From positions 1-64,000 of the forward strand of contig CAZWKX010000007.1 in the NCBI GenBank assembly GCA_964633975.1: a stretch of DNA of 64,000 nt, given 5' to 3'. Below are positions 26,999 to 34,769 of this stretch, in pieces. This stretch comes from CAZWKX01 sp964633975. Lineage in GTDB: Bacteria > Actinomycetota > Acidimicrobiia > Spongiisociales > UBA11373. The position numbers were made by a program, and so were the translations under genes. The notes beneath the pieces were generated by a model. The model made no database searches and had not been told where the DNA came from. It saw nothing but the letters and a program-made list of their open reading frames with translations. Numbering within the stretch: the stretch's first letter is position 1; each line of letters opens with the position of its first letter.

Positions 26999-28657
26999 TC
27001 AGGCCTCGGGTTCGGGGATGCCGGCTGCGGCTCGCCGCGCCGCCGCCCTGCGCTCCGATTCGAGGCGCTCCAGGCCGTAGTCGGCGTGGTCGACGAACCG
27101 CATGGCCGCGGCGATGGCGGAGTGGCCCGCCTGCTCCGCGATGAGACGGTGCATCTCGGCGCAGACCCGCCTGTAGCCGTCGTGTCCTCCGCGCTGGGTG
27201 CGTAGCTCGAGCATGTGCATGGCCTCGCGGGCGGTCATCTGCATGGAGAAACGCACACGGAAGGCGAACGGCACGCAGTACTGGGAGACGTCCCTGCCCA
27301 GGTCCTCCCCAAGGCAGGCGTGCAGGCACGCCGCACGGTCCATGGCGGCGTGCCAGTCGTCGGCGGCGCCTACCTCCTCCAGTGCCTGCGGAACCACGTA
27401 TCCGTGGCTGGTGCCCAAGGGCTGCCACTCCAAGGTGAGCATGCGATGGCGCTGCAGGTCGCGGAAGATCCCGTAATCGCAGAGGATGTCGAAGCGGTAG
27501 CAGGTTCGCTCCAAGGCCCGTCCGGGACGGTGGCGGCGGTTGGTCCTGTGGCCGACGTATGCCTCGATGATGCGGCAACGTTCGTCGGCGCCCAAAGCGG
27601 AGACTGAAGTGAGCACCTGGTCGTCGGGGAGATCGGTGTACGGGTAGAGGGCGGCAGCGGCGATCTTGAGCTCGGCGTCCGGATCCCATTCGACGAGGCT
27701 CACCTGGGGCCGCGGGTCGGCTTCCAGGGAGAGACCGGCACCGATGTCGCGCATCTGGCGCGCCGTCTCCTCGAGGTAGCTGCTCCACACCATGCCTCGA
27801 TCGGGCATGTCGACGCGCCGCACGAAGGAGGGGATCACCTTGCGCAGTTCGGTGAGCATGAGGTCGGCATAGTGGCGGACCTCGGCGAGGGGGTGCACCC
27901 GCATGCGCAGCAGGAGCATCTCGAACGCTTGTCCGTTGGCGTAGATGCCGAGGTTGGAGAGGGTCGCCGCCGGCAGGAGGCCGCGGAGGTCGTCACACAC
28001 CTGAGCCCGGAGGGCAGAGTGATAGACCGACTCTGAGTCGTCGCCCTCCCGCGGATAGAGAGCCTCGTAGAAGCGTGCGAGGCGCCCTGCCAGCGCGCCG
28101 TACGTTGCGAAGAGGGAATCGATAGTGTCCCGGTACCGGGCGGTCAACCGGGAGGCCGCCACTTCGGGCGGGACCAGGTAGCGGTAGCGGTCTCCGAGGA
28201 GCCGGTCGTAGAACATGTACCGAGTGCTCTGTTCCAGGTAGGCGGCCAGGCGTCCCCATTCGAGGACCTTGGTGAGGATGTTGGAGGCCTGCTCGCAGGC
28301 GAGGTGCACACCCCCGAGCTGAGCCACGGAATCGTCCCCGTACTCGGTGAAGACCCTGTGGTAGAGATCCTCGGCTCGTCGAGTGTGTACCCGTGCCCCG
28401 GTGGCTGTGGCTGTGGCGGTGGCGGCGCCCACGGCGGCGGTATCGCAGAACTCGTCGAGGAAGAGGCGGCGCAGCGACTTCGGGGAGCGGCTGTAGCGAG
28501 CGAACAGGGCTCCCTTGACTACTTCGGGCAGGTTCACCAGAGCGAAGACGGGCCCCTTCGTGTTGGTGAAGAACCGCTCGAGCACGGCGCGCTCCTCGCC
28601 GGTGAAAGGCTCTTCGAAGTACGCGTAGGGCTGCAGGTGGCCGGCTTCGCGCTTCAT
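26999..28657 (-). CDS. Tandem ThyX-like (FAD-dependent thymidylate synthase family) protein
   Basis: The 552-residue protein looks like two ThyX-type halves. The C-terminal half has RDLQRHRMLTLEWQ, where RHR at 403-405 begins the ThyX signature RHRx7S, but the serine is not at the expected place. The N-terminal half has WGRLAAYLEQSTRYMFYD at about 134-151 in the corresponding position. Long ThyX-like proteins of this kind are usually annotated FAD-dependent thymidylate synthase, though activity is not certain. A low-complexity Ala/Thr stretch (74-88) comes from a GTGGCT-type microsatellite. Expression appears leaderless from TAACCT at 28669-28664. Confidence 0.72.
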   Translation of the reverse strand: MKREAGHLQPYAYFEEPFTGEERAVLERFFTNTKGPVFALVNLPEVVKGALFARYSRSPKSLRRLFLDEFCDTAAVGAATATATATGARVHTRRAEDLYHRVFTEYGDDSVAQLGGVHLACEQASNILTKVLEWGRLAAYLEQSTRYMFYDRLLGDRYRYLVPPEVAASRLTARYRDTIDSLFATYGALAGRLARFYEALYPREGDDSESVYHSALRAQVCDDLRGLLPAATLSNLGIYANGQAFEMLLLRMRVHPLAEVRHYADLMLTELRKVIPSFVRRVDMPDRGMVWSSYLEETARQMRDIGAGLSLEADPRPQVSLVEWDPDAELKIAAAALYPYTDLPDDQVLTSVSALGADERCRIIEAYVGHRTNRRHRPGRALERTCYRFDILCDYGIFRDLQRHRMLTLEWQPLGTSHGYVVPQALEEVGAADDWHAAMDRAACLHACLGEDLGRDVSQYCVPFAFRVRFSMQMTAREAMHMLELRTQRGGHDGYRRVCAEMHRLIAEQAGHSAIAAAMRFVDHADYGLERLESERRAAARRAAAGIPEPEA

Positions 28658-28663
28658 GTTCCG

Positions 28664-28669
28664 AGGTTA
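28664..28669 (-). promoter_or_regulatory. -10 box of a leaderless transcript (ThyX-like gene)
   Basis: TAACCT on the - strand ends 6 nt before ATG 28657. It faces the divergent TAACCT at 28711-28716. Confidence 0.55.
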
Positions 28670-28710
28670 CAGGGCTGTGATTTGGACTGCCACCGGCGCC
28701 GTATGGCCGG

Positions 28711-28716
28711 TAACCT
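28711..28716 (+). promoter_or_regulatory. -10 box of a leaderless transcript (28723 gene)
   Basis: TAACCT lies 6 nt before GTG 28723 and supports that start. Confidence 0.55.
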
Positions 28717-28722
28717 CATGCC

Positions 28723-29022
28723 GTGATCGGAATCCGCATAGTCATCGGCCTCGTGATCACCGCCATAGTGGCGGTCACGCTGGTGCCGATGCTCGTGCTG
28801 CTCGATCTCGCCGGTGGTGGTGACGGTTGGGGCCTGTGCCAGGAAGGCTTGAGCTCATGTCACACCTCCTACTTCGACGGACCGGAGCTCGTCGCCATGC
28901 TGCTTCTGGTGGTCTTCGCGCTGCTTTTTGTTCTGCGGCTGGCACTGCGGGCTCGCCGCGTCGCTATCACGCGTCAGAGCGGAGGCTCAGTGGGCCTCGG
29001 TGATGGCTTCGGCGGCGGGTAG
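28723..29022 (+). CDS. Hypothetical two-helix membrane protein
   Basis: Not recognised. The 99-residue protein has an N-terminal hydrophobic helix (about 4-27), a short loop with two cysteines (CQEGLSSC), and a second helix (about 57-76) followed by Arg-rich and Gly-rich residues. The GTG start is set by the adjacent -10 box. The last 12 codons overlap the 3' end of the convergent transporter gene, so the C-terminus could be sequence drift. Confidence 0.55.
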   Translation: MIGIRIVIGLVITAIVAVTLVPMLVLLDLAGGGDGWGLCQEGLSSCHTSYFDGPELVAMLLLVVFALLFVLRLALRARRVAITRQSGGSVGLGDGFGGG

Positions 29023-29868
29023 CTCGTCCTCCTCGCCACTTGTCGACAGCACGACGTAGATGCCGATGAGGATGAGCGACGCCCCCGCCCATCCCCGGGC
29101 GGTGAGGCGTTCACCGAGCCACACGGCGGCGGCCGCTGCGGCGAACACGGGCTCGAGCGCGAGCATGATGGCGGTGCGCGCCGGCCCTACGACGGTCTGC
29201 GACCAGACCTGAAGGAGGAATGCGCCTGCGCTGACGGCCAGGCCGGTGAGCAGCAGGGCCGGCCAGACGTCGGAGGGCGGGGTCTGGAGCCCTTCGAGCA
29301 GGGCAGCCGACGCGAGTCCGAGAACAGCCGTGACCAGCAGCTGCACCGAGGTGAAAGAGACGACGTTGTGGCGCGGCGCCACGCGGGCCAGGTACACGAT
29401 GTGGGCGGCAAATGAGGCGGCGCAGCCCACCGTGAGTATGTCGCCCTCCTGAAGGGAGAATCCGGCGTCCAAGGTGAGGGCGGCCAAGCCGGCAAAGGCC
29501 AGCAAGGCTCCGGCCACGATGAGGATGCTCGGCTTCCGGCGGGCTACGGCTGCCGCCAGGAGAGGTGTGAACACGACGTACAGGCCGGTGATGAGCCCGG
29601 AGTTGGACGCCGAAGTGGTGGTGAGCCCCTGCGTCTGCATGGCATAGCCGGTGAACAGGATGGCGCCGGCGATGATGCCGTCACGCCACACGGCGCGGTT
29701 GCGGGGAGGTGAGATCGCGGTTAGCACGGTGGCGCCGAGCAGGAAACGCCATCCCACGAACCCAAGAGGGGGCAGGGTCTCCACCGCGTCCTTGATGATC
29801 ACGAATGTCAAGCCGAATAGCAGCGCGGCGATGGCGAGGGCGAGGTAGGCGACCCGCGGCGTGCGCAT
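28987..29868 (-). CDS. EamA/DMT-family transporter
   Basis: The 293-residue protein has ten predicted membrane helices in two EamA repeats, as in drug/metabolite transporter superfamily permeases (RhaT/YdcZ-like exporters). The first repeat includes FGLTFVIIKDAVETLPPLGFVGWRFL and the second includes LEPVFAAAAAAVWLGERL, a typical EamA signature. Substrate is unknown. ATG 29868 is preceded by TATGCT with 8 nt between, a leaderless arrangement. Confidence 0.85.
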   Translation of the reverse strand: MRTPRVAYLALAIAALLFGLTFVIIKDAVETLPPLGFVGWRFLLGATVLTAISPPRNRAVWRDGIIAGAILFTGYAMQTQGLTTTSASNSGLITGLYVVFTPLLAAAVARRKPSILIVAGALLAFAGLAALTLDAGFSLQEGDILTVGCAASFAAHIVYLARVAPRHNVVSFTSVQLLVTAVLGLASAALLEGLQTPPSDVWPALLLTGLAVSAGAFLLQVWSQTVVGPARTAIMLALEPVFAAAAAAVWLGERLTARGWAGASLILIGIYVVLSTSGEEDELPAAEAITEAH

Positions 29869-29876
29869 GGCTGCGG

Positions 29877-29882
29877 AGCATA
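29877..29882 (-). promoter_or_regulatory. -10 box of a leaderless transcript (EamA transporter)
   Basis: TATGCT on the - strand ends 8 nt before ATG 29868. Confidence 0.5.
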
Positions 29883-29931
29883 GGGGCGCAGCGGCTTCGA
29901 GGGCAGGTCGCTGGAGTCCGGATGGCGGGAA

Positions 29932-30315
29932 TCAGCCGACGCGACGCGTGAAGCCGAGCAAGCTGCCGGCGAGGACGACGATAGTCCCAGCCAAGAGCAC
30001 CCAGGGGCCGGCGCCGACGGCTGCATCTTCGGTGTCGCGGACCGACAGGAGGGCATCGTTGATCTTCACGACCGCAAACACAACTGCGGCACAGGAGAAG
30101 ATGGTCGAGATGATGCCGGGAATGAGCCGGTTGCCCTCAACCCGGTCGCCAACAACTGCAATGAGCAAGACGATGGTCAGGGGCAGAAGTGCCGGCCAGG
30201 CGGCGCCGTCGATGCCGTTGATGCTGCCGACGGTGGGCAGATGCGTATAGGGCAGGAACGCGGCGCCGCCGGTGAGGAGGATCCCGACGAGTACGACGAT
30301 TCGGGACCGGTGCAC
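29932..30315 (-). CDS. Hypothetical four-helix membrane protein
   Basis: Not recognised. The 127-residue product shows four hydrophobic helices with short loops: residues about 5-25, 39-58, 65-84 and 100-120. GTG start 30315 is 3 bp after the stop of the upstream membrane protein gene (30319-31248), so the two are surely cotranscribed. Both proteins share a four-helix pattern and may form a complex, which is inference. Confidence 0.6.
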   Translation of the reverse strand: MHRSRIVVLVGILLTGGAAFLPYTHLPTVGSINGIDGAAWPALLPLTIVLLIAVVGDRVEGNRLIPGIISTIFSCAAVVFAVVKINDALLSVRDTEDAAVGAGPWVLLAGTIVVLAGSLLGFTRRVG

Positions 30316-30318
30316 CGG

Positions 30319-31248
30319 CTAGCCACCGGGCCCGGCGCCGGGTCCCGGCCCCCGATCGGGCTCGTCGGGATCGTGGGCCGAGGCGTCCAGGAAGTCGGGG
30401 ATCAGCGGCGGCTGGTCGGCATCCGCCGGTTCGGCTTCGAAGGGATGTGGGTGTGGAACCGGTTTGTGGCGCGCAGGGAGGTCGGGGATGGGCACGACCT
30501 CGGTGGTGGCTTCGTCGTCGACATCGGCGCCGGCGAGCCCGCCGTGAGGCGAGCCCACAGCCGGCATCACCCGGGTGGGGGCGTCGGGGTCGATGGGGAA
30601 GCGGGGCTTCGCCGCGGCAGGCGTGATTGTGGGACCGGCGGAGGGGCGGGCCGATGCGCCTCCACGAGCGTCCGTGATGGTCTCAGCCTTTGAGTCTGTG
30701 CGATCGGCGGCGCCGGCCCGGGCCGCGTGCCTGGCTGGCCCGGCGGCTGTGGCCTTTCGCGAGAGCCTTTGTTGGCTGTGGCGGATCCAGCGTGGCTCCG
30801 ACCTGGACGGATATGTGCCGGCCGCCGGGAGTCCGAGGAAGCTGCGGGCCAGGCCGATGCCGATTCCGCCGATCACCACGCAGGCTCCGAAGACGTGGAG
30901 GCGGGCTCCCCAGCCGACGCTGCCTCCGAGGGCGCCGGCGAGTGTCGAGGCGTCGAGGTACTTGATCAGGGCGTATGGGAAAGCGGCAAAGCCGAGGATG
31001 AGCGACAGCCAGCCGAGCACATCAGGGATGGGATTGCTGTGATCGGGGAGCAGGGTGATGACAAAGATGGGGAGGAGGAGCAGCAGGGTGGGCAGAGCGT
31101 CGGCGGCGAGCGCGCTCCGATTGCCGGCCTCAGTGGTGATAAAGGCAAGGCTCATCGATCCCAGCACCATCAGAACGCCGATGTCGATGACGATGCGGGA
31201 GGCGTGGAAGGCGAGCTTCGTCGGTTGGCGGGCCGGTCGAGAGTGCAA
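30319..31248 (-). CDS. Hypothetical membrane protein with long disordered tail
   Basis: Not recognised. From TTG 31248 the product has about 309 residues: four hydrophobic helices in the first half (IVIDIGVLMVLGSMSLAFI is the first) and a tail of about 140 residues rich in Ala, Pro, Asp and Arg that is probably disordered and cytoplasmic, ending in GPGPGAGPGG. The TTG start is chosen because GAAGGA precedes it by five bases and TAATCT lies at 31280-31275; an open frame continues to 31344. Threonines in TRVMPAV and TTEVVP could be phosphorylation sites, which is speculative. Confidence 0.55.
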   Translation of the reverse strand: MHSRPARQPTKLAFHASRIVIDIGVLMVLGSMSLAFITTEAGNRSALAADALPTLLLLLPIFVITLLPDHSNPIPDVLGWLSLILGFAAFPYALIKYLDASTLAGALGGSVGWGARLHVFGACVVIGGIGIGLARSFLGLPAAGTYPSRSEPRWIRHSQQRLSRKATAAGPARHAARAGAADRTDSKAETITDARGGASARPSAGPTITPAAAKPRFPIDPDAPTRVMPAVGSPHGGLAGADVDDEATTEVVPIPDLPARHKPVPHPHPFEAEPADADQPPLIPDFLDASAHDPDEPDRGPGPGAGPGG

Positions 31249-31274
31249 GGCCGTCCTTCGTTCTGCGCCGGTGG

Positions 31275-31280
31275 AGATTA
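31275..31280 (-). promoter_or_regulatory. Candidate -10 box for the two-gene membrane operon
   Basis: TAATCT on the - strand, 26 nt before TTG 31248, with GAAGGA in the predicted leader. Confidence 0.45.
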
Positions 31281-31368
31281 GCGGCAGGAGGTCCTTCAGC
31301 CGCACCGGGGCTGGAAGGCAGGTCGTGCCGCGGCCGCCGCGCAAGGCGGGGTTGGATGGGCCGCCGGC

Positions 31369-31965
31369 TCAATCGGCCAGGCTGATCACACCGCCGGCGA
31401 GAGAGCCGACGCGGATGAGCGACTCAACACGCCAGCCGTGGGCTTCGAGCCGTTCCCGACCCTTCTGGTACGCCTTCTCGATGACAAAAGTGAGGCCGAC
31501 CACGCTGCACGCCGCCTCTTCGGCTATCTCGCCGAGCGCCTCGGCGGTACTCCCGCCGGCGAGAAAGTCGTCGACCACGAGGACGGCGAGCCCGCCTGGA
31601 AGCACCCGGCGTTCTACCTCGACCCGGTATTCCGATCCTCGTGTGGGCGAATGGACCTCACGGAAGAACGCGTGGCGGCTCCCGGGGCCAAGGTACTTCT
31701 TGGCGAAGACCATGGGAACGCCCAAATGGAGGGCGCAGGCGAGTGCCGGAGGGATCCCGCTGGCCTCCGCGGTGAGGAGAAGATCGGGTGGTTCGAAGCG
31801 CCGTACAAGGTCGGCACCTATGGCGGCGAGGAGCCCGGCATCGACCCGGTGGTTGAGGAAGTCGTCGACTTTGAGCAGGTCCCCTTCCACCCGGCCGTAT
31901 CGGAGGACGGCGGCACGCAACCTGTTCTGCCCGGATGACTCGTCGCTTCTGTCCGTCAAGGCCAC
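31369..31965 (-). CDS. xpt: Xanthine phosphoribosyltransferase
   Basis: Salvages xanthine to XMP using PRPP. The 198-residue protein matches the Bacillus Xpt layout: LKVDDFLNHRVD, EASGIPPALACAL, VFAKKY, the PRPP loop VVDDFLAGGSTAEAL and IEKAYQKGRERLEAHGWRVESL. GTG 31965 lies only 3 nt after TACCCT (31974-31969); the in-frame TTG at 31959 lies 9 nt after and may be the true leaderless start. It is divergent from nth with back-to-back -10 boxes. Confidence 0.9.
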   Translation of the reverse strand: MALTDRSDESSGQNRLRAAVLRYGRVEGDLLKVDDFLNHRVDAGLLAAIGADLVRRFEPPDLLLTAEASGIPPALACALHLGVPMVFAKKYLGPGSRHAFFREVHSPTRGSEYRVEVERRVLPGGLAVLVVDDFLAGGSTAEALGEIAEEAACSVVGLTFVIEKAYQKGRERLEAHGWRVESLIRVGSLAGGVISLAD

Positions 31966-31968
31966 CGG

Positions 31969-31974
31969 AGGGTA
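31969..31974 (-). promoter_or_regulatory. Candidate -10 box for xpt
   Basis: TACCCT on the - strand, 7 bp from the divergent nth -10 box at 31982-31987. Confidence 0.45.
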
Positions 31975-31981
31975 CCCGACC

Positions 31982-31987
31982 TAGCAT
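31982..31987 (+). promoter_or_regulatory. -10 box of a leaderless transcript (nth)
   Basis: TAGCAT ends 8 nt before ATG 31996. Confidence 0.5.
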
Positions 31988-31995
31988 GCCTCCCG

Positions 31996-32655
31996 ATGGA
32001 CGCCAGGCGAAGCGATGAGCGTCGTCGTGCCCGAACCGTTCTGGGACGCCTCAAGAGGCGTTATCCGGAGATCGGCACCGCTCTCGACTACGTCGATCCA
32101 TGGCAGCTGCTCATCGCCACGGTGCTCAGCGCCCAGACGACGGACGAGAACGTCAATCGGGTCACCCCGGCTCTGTTCGAGCGCTGGCCGACGCCTCGGG
32201 ATCTGGGTTCGGCCGATCCCGAAGCAGTGGAGCAGGTGGTCTATTCGACCGGCTACTACAGGGCCAAGGCCGAGGCGATCATCGAGCTGAGCCGCGACCT
32301 GGACGAGCGCTTCGGCGGCGCGGTTCCGTCGGATCTCGAGACGCTCGTCACCCTCCACGGTGTGGGGCGGAAGACGGCCAGCGTGGTGCTGGCCGAGGCC
32401 TTTGGGGAGCCGGCCGTCGCCGTGGACACGCACGTGAAGCGGCTATCGCGCAGGCTGGGGCTCACCTCCGAGAACGATCCGACGAAGATCGAGTTCGACT
32501 TGCGCTCCTTGTACCCGGAGCGGGAGTGGGCCGGCATCTCCATGCGTTTCATCCAATTCGGTCGTGAGGTGTGCGACGCGCGTAAGCCGCGGTGCTGGCA
32601 GTGCCCCCTGGCGGATCTGTGCCCCTACCCGGAGAAGACGGGCCCGCCGGCCTGA
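31996..32655 (+). CDS. nth: Endonuclease III
   Basis: Bifunctional DNA glycosylase/AP lyase for oxidised pyrimidines. The 219-residue protein has the helix-hairpin-helix HGVGRKTASVVL with catalytic Lys126, VDTHVKRLSRRLGL with Asp144, and the [4Fe-4S] ligands Cys193, 200, 203 and 209 in the C-x6-C-x2-C-x5-C spacing. The ATG is supported by the leaderless -10 box. Its 3' end overlaps the convergent MFS gene by 31 bp. Confidence 0.96.
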   Translation: MDARRSDERRRARTVLGRLKRRYPEIGTALDYVDPWQLLIATVLSAQTTDENVNRVTPALFERWPTPRDLGSADPEAVEQVVYSTGYYRAKAEAIIELSRDLDERFGGAVPSDLETLVTLHGVGRKTASVVLAEAFGEPAVAVDTHVKRLSRRLGLTSENDPTKIEFDLRSLYPEREWAGISMRFIQFGREVCDARKPRCWQCPLADLCPYPEKTGPPA

Positions 32656-33902
32656 GAGGGCTCGGCGATGATGTCCAACCCCCGCGTCTCGGGAATCAGG
32701 AGCACCAGGGACGTTGAGGCCAAAACGAGGGCTCCGATGATGCCCACCGTTGTGGGCAGGCCGATGGAATCGATGATGAAGTACCCGGCGGCGAAGCCGC
32801 TGAGCGATCCCAGGATGCCGACGTTGCTCAGCCAGGCGGTCGCGGTGGAGCGGAAGGCGGTGGGGAACAGCTCGGAGCGCTGAGCGGCGAAGGCCGGTGC
32901 GAACGCCGAAGTGCCCGTGAGGGAAAGGAAGATGCCCAGAGCCATGACCCACCCCACGTCAGAGAAGTAGAAGAGGCAGGCGCCCCCAACCCCGATGAAC
33001 ATTGCCACAACCTCGGTGGGGCGGCGTCCGGCGACATCGGCGGCGCGGCCGCCGGCGAGGAGGCCCAGCAGCACGGCCGGGGTGCTGGTGAGCACGAGCA
33101 TGGTCGAGGCGGTGCCCTGGTCCCATCCCAAGTGGTTGTTGAGTCGGATCAGGATGAAGTTGGCGGCTAGGCCGGTGAAGGCGGCCACAAAAAAGGAGAT
33201 GCCCGCCATGGGCCAGAAGTAGCGCCTCGGGCCGCGGCGAAGAGCCGCCGTCAGGGTGGGAACCGTGGGCTGGCCGTGGAACGCCCGCGATTCGCGCAGA
33301 TGGACGAGGACGAGCGGGAAGCACAGAAGCGGCGCCGCGCCGACGCCGAAGAGGATACGCCAGGCTTCCTCTCCGGCCTCGGCGAAGCGAGACAGGAGCA
33401 GCCCAAAACCGACTCCCATGCTGACGAACAGTGAGAAGACGGCAGCGGCGTACCCGCGTACCTCCGGCTCCATCTCCTCCGTCAGCACGACCAGGGCCAG
33501 GGCGCCTATGGCGATGTTGCCGATGCGGGCGAGCGACTGCTCGAGCGTGAAGACGGCGAGCGAAGGGGCGAAGGCCGTAGCCAGGTTCGCCGCGGGCAGT
33601 ATCAGAAAGGCGAGCAGCAGGGGGACGCGCCGGCCGCGGCGGTCGCCCCACCAGGACAGCATCAGCGCCAGCAGCGCCACGGCGCGTATCACGGTCTCGA
33701 GGCCTGCGACGCCGCCGTCGCTGAGCCCGAAGCTCTCTTGAGTAAAAGGAAGGGTGTGGGTGAGCACGTTGCCGGACCATCCCTGGCCGAACGCGATCAT
33801 GCCGAGCAGCATGAGTACCCGAACCTGGAGGCGCCCCAAGGGTGCCGAAGGTCGTAGTGGGTCCAGGAGCGCCATGGTCGCCAGTCGCGCTCGGCGTATC
33901 AC
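32625..33902 (-). CDS. MFS transporter (sugar/metabolite-porter type)
   Basis: The 425-residue protein has 12 hydrophobic helices. The loop between helices 2 and 3 has GDRRGRR, an MFS motif A, repeated in the second half as GGRAADVAGRRP. The final helix is followed by LLIPETRGLDI, the PETRG motif of sugar-porter-like MFS proteins. The substrate is unknown. GTG 33902 is preferred to ATG 33875 because TAACCT lies 6 nt before it. It is divergent from the ccdA-like gene with 24 bp between start codons. Confidence 0.85.
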   Translation of the reverse strand: MIRRARLATMALLDPLRPSAPLGRLQVRVLMLLGMIAFGQGWSGNVLTHTLPFTQESFGLSDGGVAGLETVIRAVALLALMLSWWGDRRGRRVPLLLAFLILPAANLATAFAPSLAVFTLEQSLARIGNIAIGALALVVLTEEMEPEVRGYAAAVFSLFVSMGVGFGLLLSRFAEAGEEAWRILFGVGAAPLLCFPLVLVHLRESRAFHGQPTVPTLTAALRRGPRRYFWPMAGISFFVAAFTGLAANFILIRLNNHLGWDQGTASTMLVLTSTPAVLLGLLAGGRAADVAGRRPTEVVAMFIGVGGACLFYFSDVGWVMALGIFLSLTGTSAFAPAFAAQRSELFPTAFRSTATAWLSNVGILGSLSGFAAGYFIIDSIGLPTTVGIIGALVLASTSLVLLIPETRGLDIIAEPSQAGGPVFSG

Positions 33903-33908
33903 CGGGCG

Positions 33909-33914
33909 AGGTTA
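33909..33914 (-). promoter_or_regulatory. -10 box of a leaderless transcript (MFS transporter)
   Basis: TAACCT on the - strand ends 6 nt before GTG 33902. Confidence 0.5.
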
Positions 33915-33926
33915 CCGGGAACAACC

Positions 33927-34739
33927 GTGGTCCCGGTACCGTTGACCGTCGGGACGACACCGGCAGGGCCCTTGGAGATCACCAGCCTCAACATCTTCAG
34001 CCTGCTGGCCGTTTTCGGGTTCGGCGCTCTCGCCTTCGTGTCGCCATGTGCGCTGCCGCTCCTGCCCGGCTACCTCAGCATGATGTCCGGGTACTCGGCG
34101 GCGGACCTCACCGAAGGCAAAGCGAGCATCCGCCGCATGTTGTGGGTCACGCTGCTCTTTGTGGCTGGCTTCACCGTGGTCTTCGTGGCGCTAGGCGCCG
34201 CCGTCGGGACCATCGGTGGGAACCTGTTCACCAGGAACAAGGAGATGCTGAGGGTGATCGGGGGTGGATTCGTCATCGCTATGGGCCTGTTCCTCGCGGT
34301 GACCGCTGTGTGGACCCCGCGTCTGTTCCTTCCGTTCATGCAGGAGCAGCGCATCGAGGTGCGTCCCTCGCGCCTGGGCGTTTGGGCTCCCCCGGTCATG
34401 GGCGCGGCCTTCGGCTTCGGCTGGACCCCCTGCGTCGGCCCCGCCTTGGCCAGCATGTTCACTCTGGCCGCAGGAGGCGGATCGGCCAGCCCGGCCGAGG
34501 GCATGATCTTGCTGGCCGTCTTCTCGCTGGGGCTCGGGCTTCCCTTCGTGCTGGCGGGCATCGGCATGAGCAAGGCGCTGGGGTTCTTCGGCTGGCTTCG
34601 CCGACACGCCAAACCGATCACCGTAGCGTCCGGCCTGCTGCTGGCCGCTTTTGGGGTCCTCCTGGCCACCGACCGGCTCACAGAGCTCAACGGCTGGTTC
34701 TCGAGGGTTCTGCCCGATCTGCCCTGGAACAACATCTGA
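33927..34739 (+). CDS. ccdA: CcdA/DsbD-family membrane thiol transporter
   Basis: Carries reducing equivalents across the membrane for extracytoplasmic thiol-disulfide exchange and often cytochrome c maturation. The product (up to 270 residues) has six to seven helices and the two conserved cysteine motifs, FVSPCALPLLPGYLS and GWTPCVGPALA. The start is uncertain: GTG 33927 gives the longest form, while TTG 33972 follows TACCGT at 33937-33942 and fits the usual family N-terminus better. No ccs or resB genes are nearby. Confidence 0.85.
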   Translation: MVPVPLTVGTTPAGPLEITSLNIFSLLAVFGFGALAFVSPCALPLLPGYLSMMSGYSAADLTEGKASIRRMLWVTLLFVAGFTVVFVALGAAVGTIGGNLFTRNKEMLRVIGGGFVIAMGLFLAVTAVWTPRLFLPFMQEQRIEVRPSRLGVWAPPVMGAAFGFGWTPCVGPALASMFTLAAGGGSASPAEGMILLAVFSLGLGLPFVLAGIGMSKALGFFGWLRRHAKPITVASGLLLAAFGVLLATDRLTELNGWFSRVLPDLPWNNI

Positions 34740-34757
34740 GCTGCCCGGGCGCCGGGT

Positions 34758-34763
34758 TAGCCT
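34758..34763 (+). promoter_or_regulatory. -10 box of a leaderless transcript (trpE)
   Basis: TAGCCT in the context GGTTAGCCT ends 6 nt before GTG 34770. No leader peptide or attenuator can fit, so trp attenuation is absent at this gene. Confidence 0.55.
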
Positions 34764-34769
34764 GGCGTC

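Noticed and set aside
28399..28440. GTGGCT-type short tandem repeat as a possible CRISPR or mobile repeat.
   Set aside because: It is a coding microsatellite inside the ThyX-like gene; units are only about six bases with no spacers.
34740..34769. A trp attenuator or leader peptide before trpE.
   Set aside because: Only 30 bp separate the ccdA-like stop and trpE, and the -10 box lies 6 nt from the GTG, leaving no leader.
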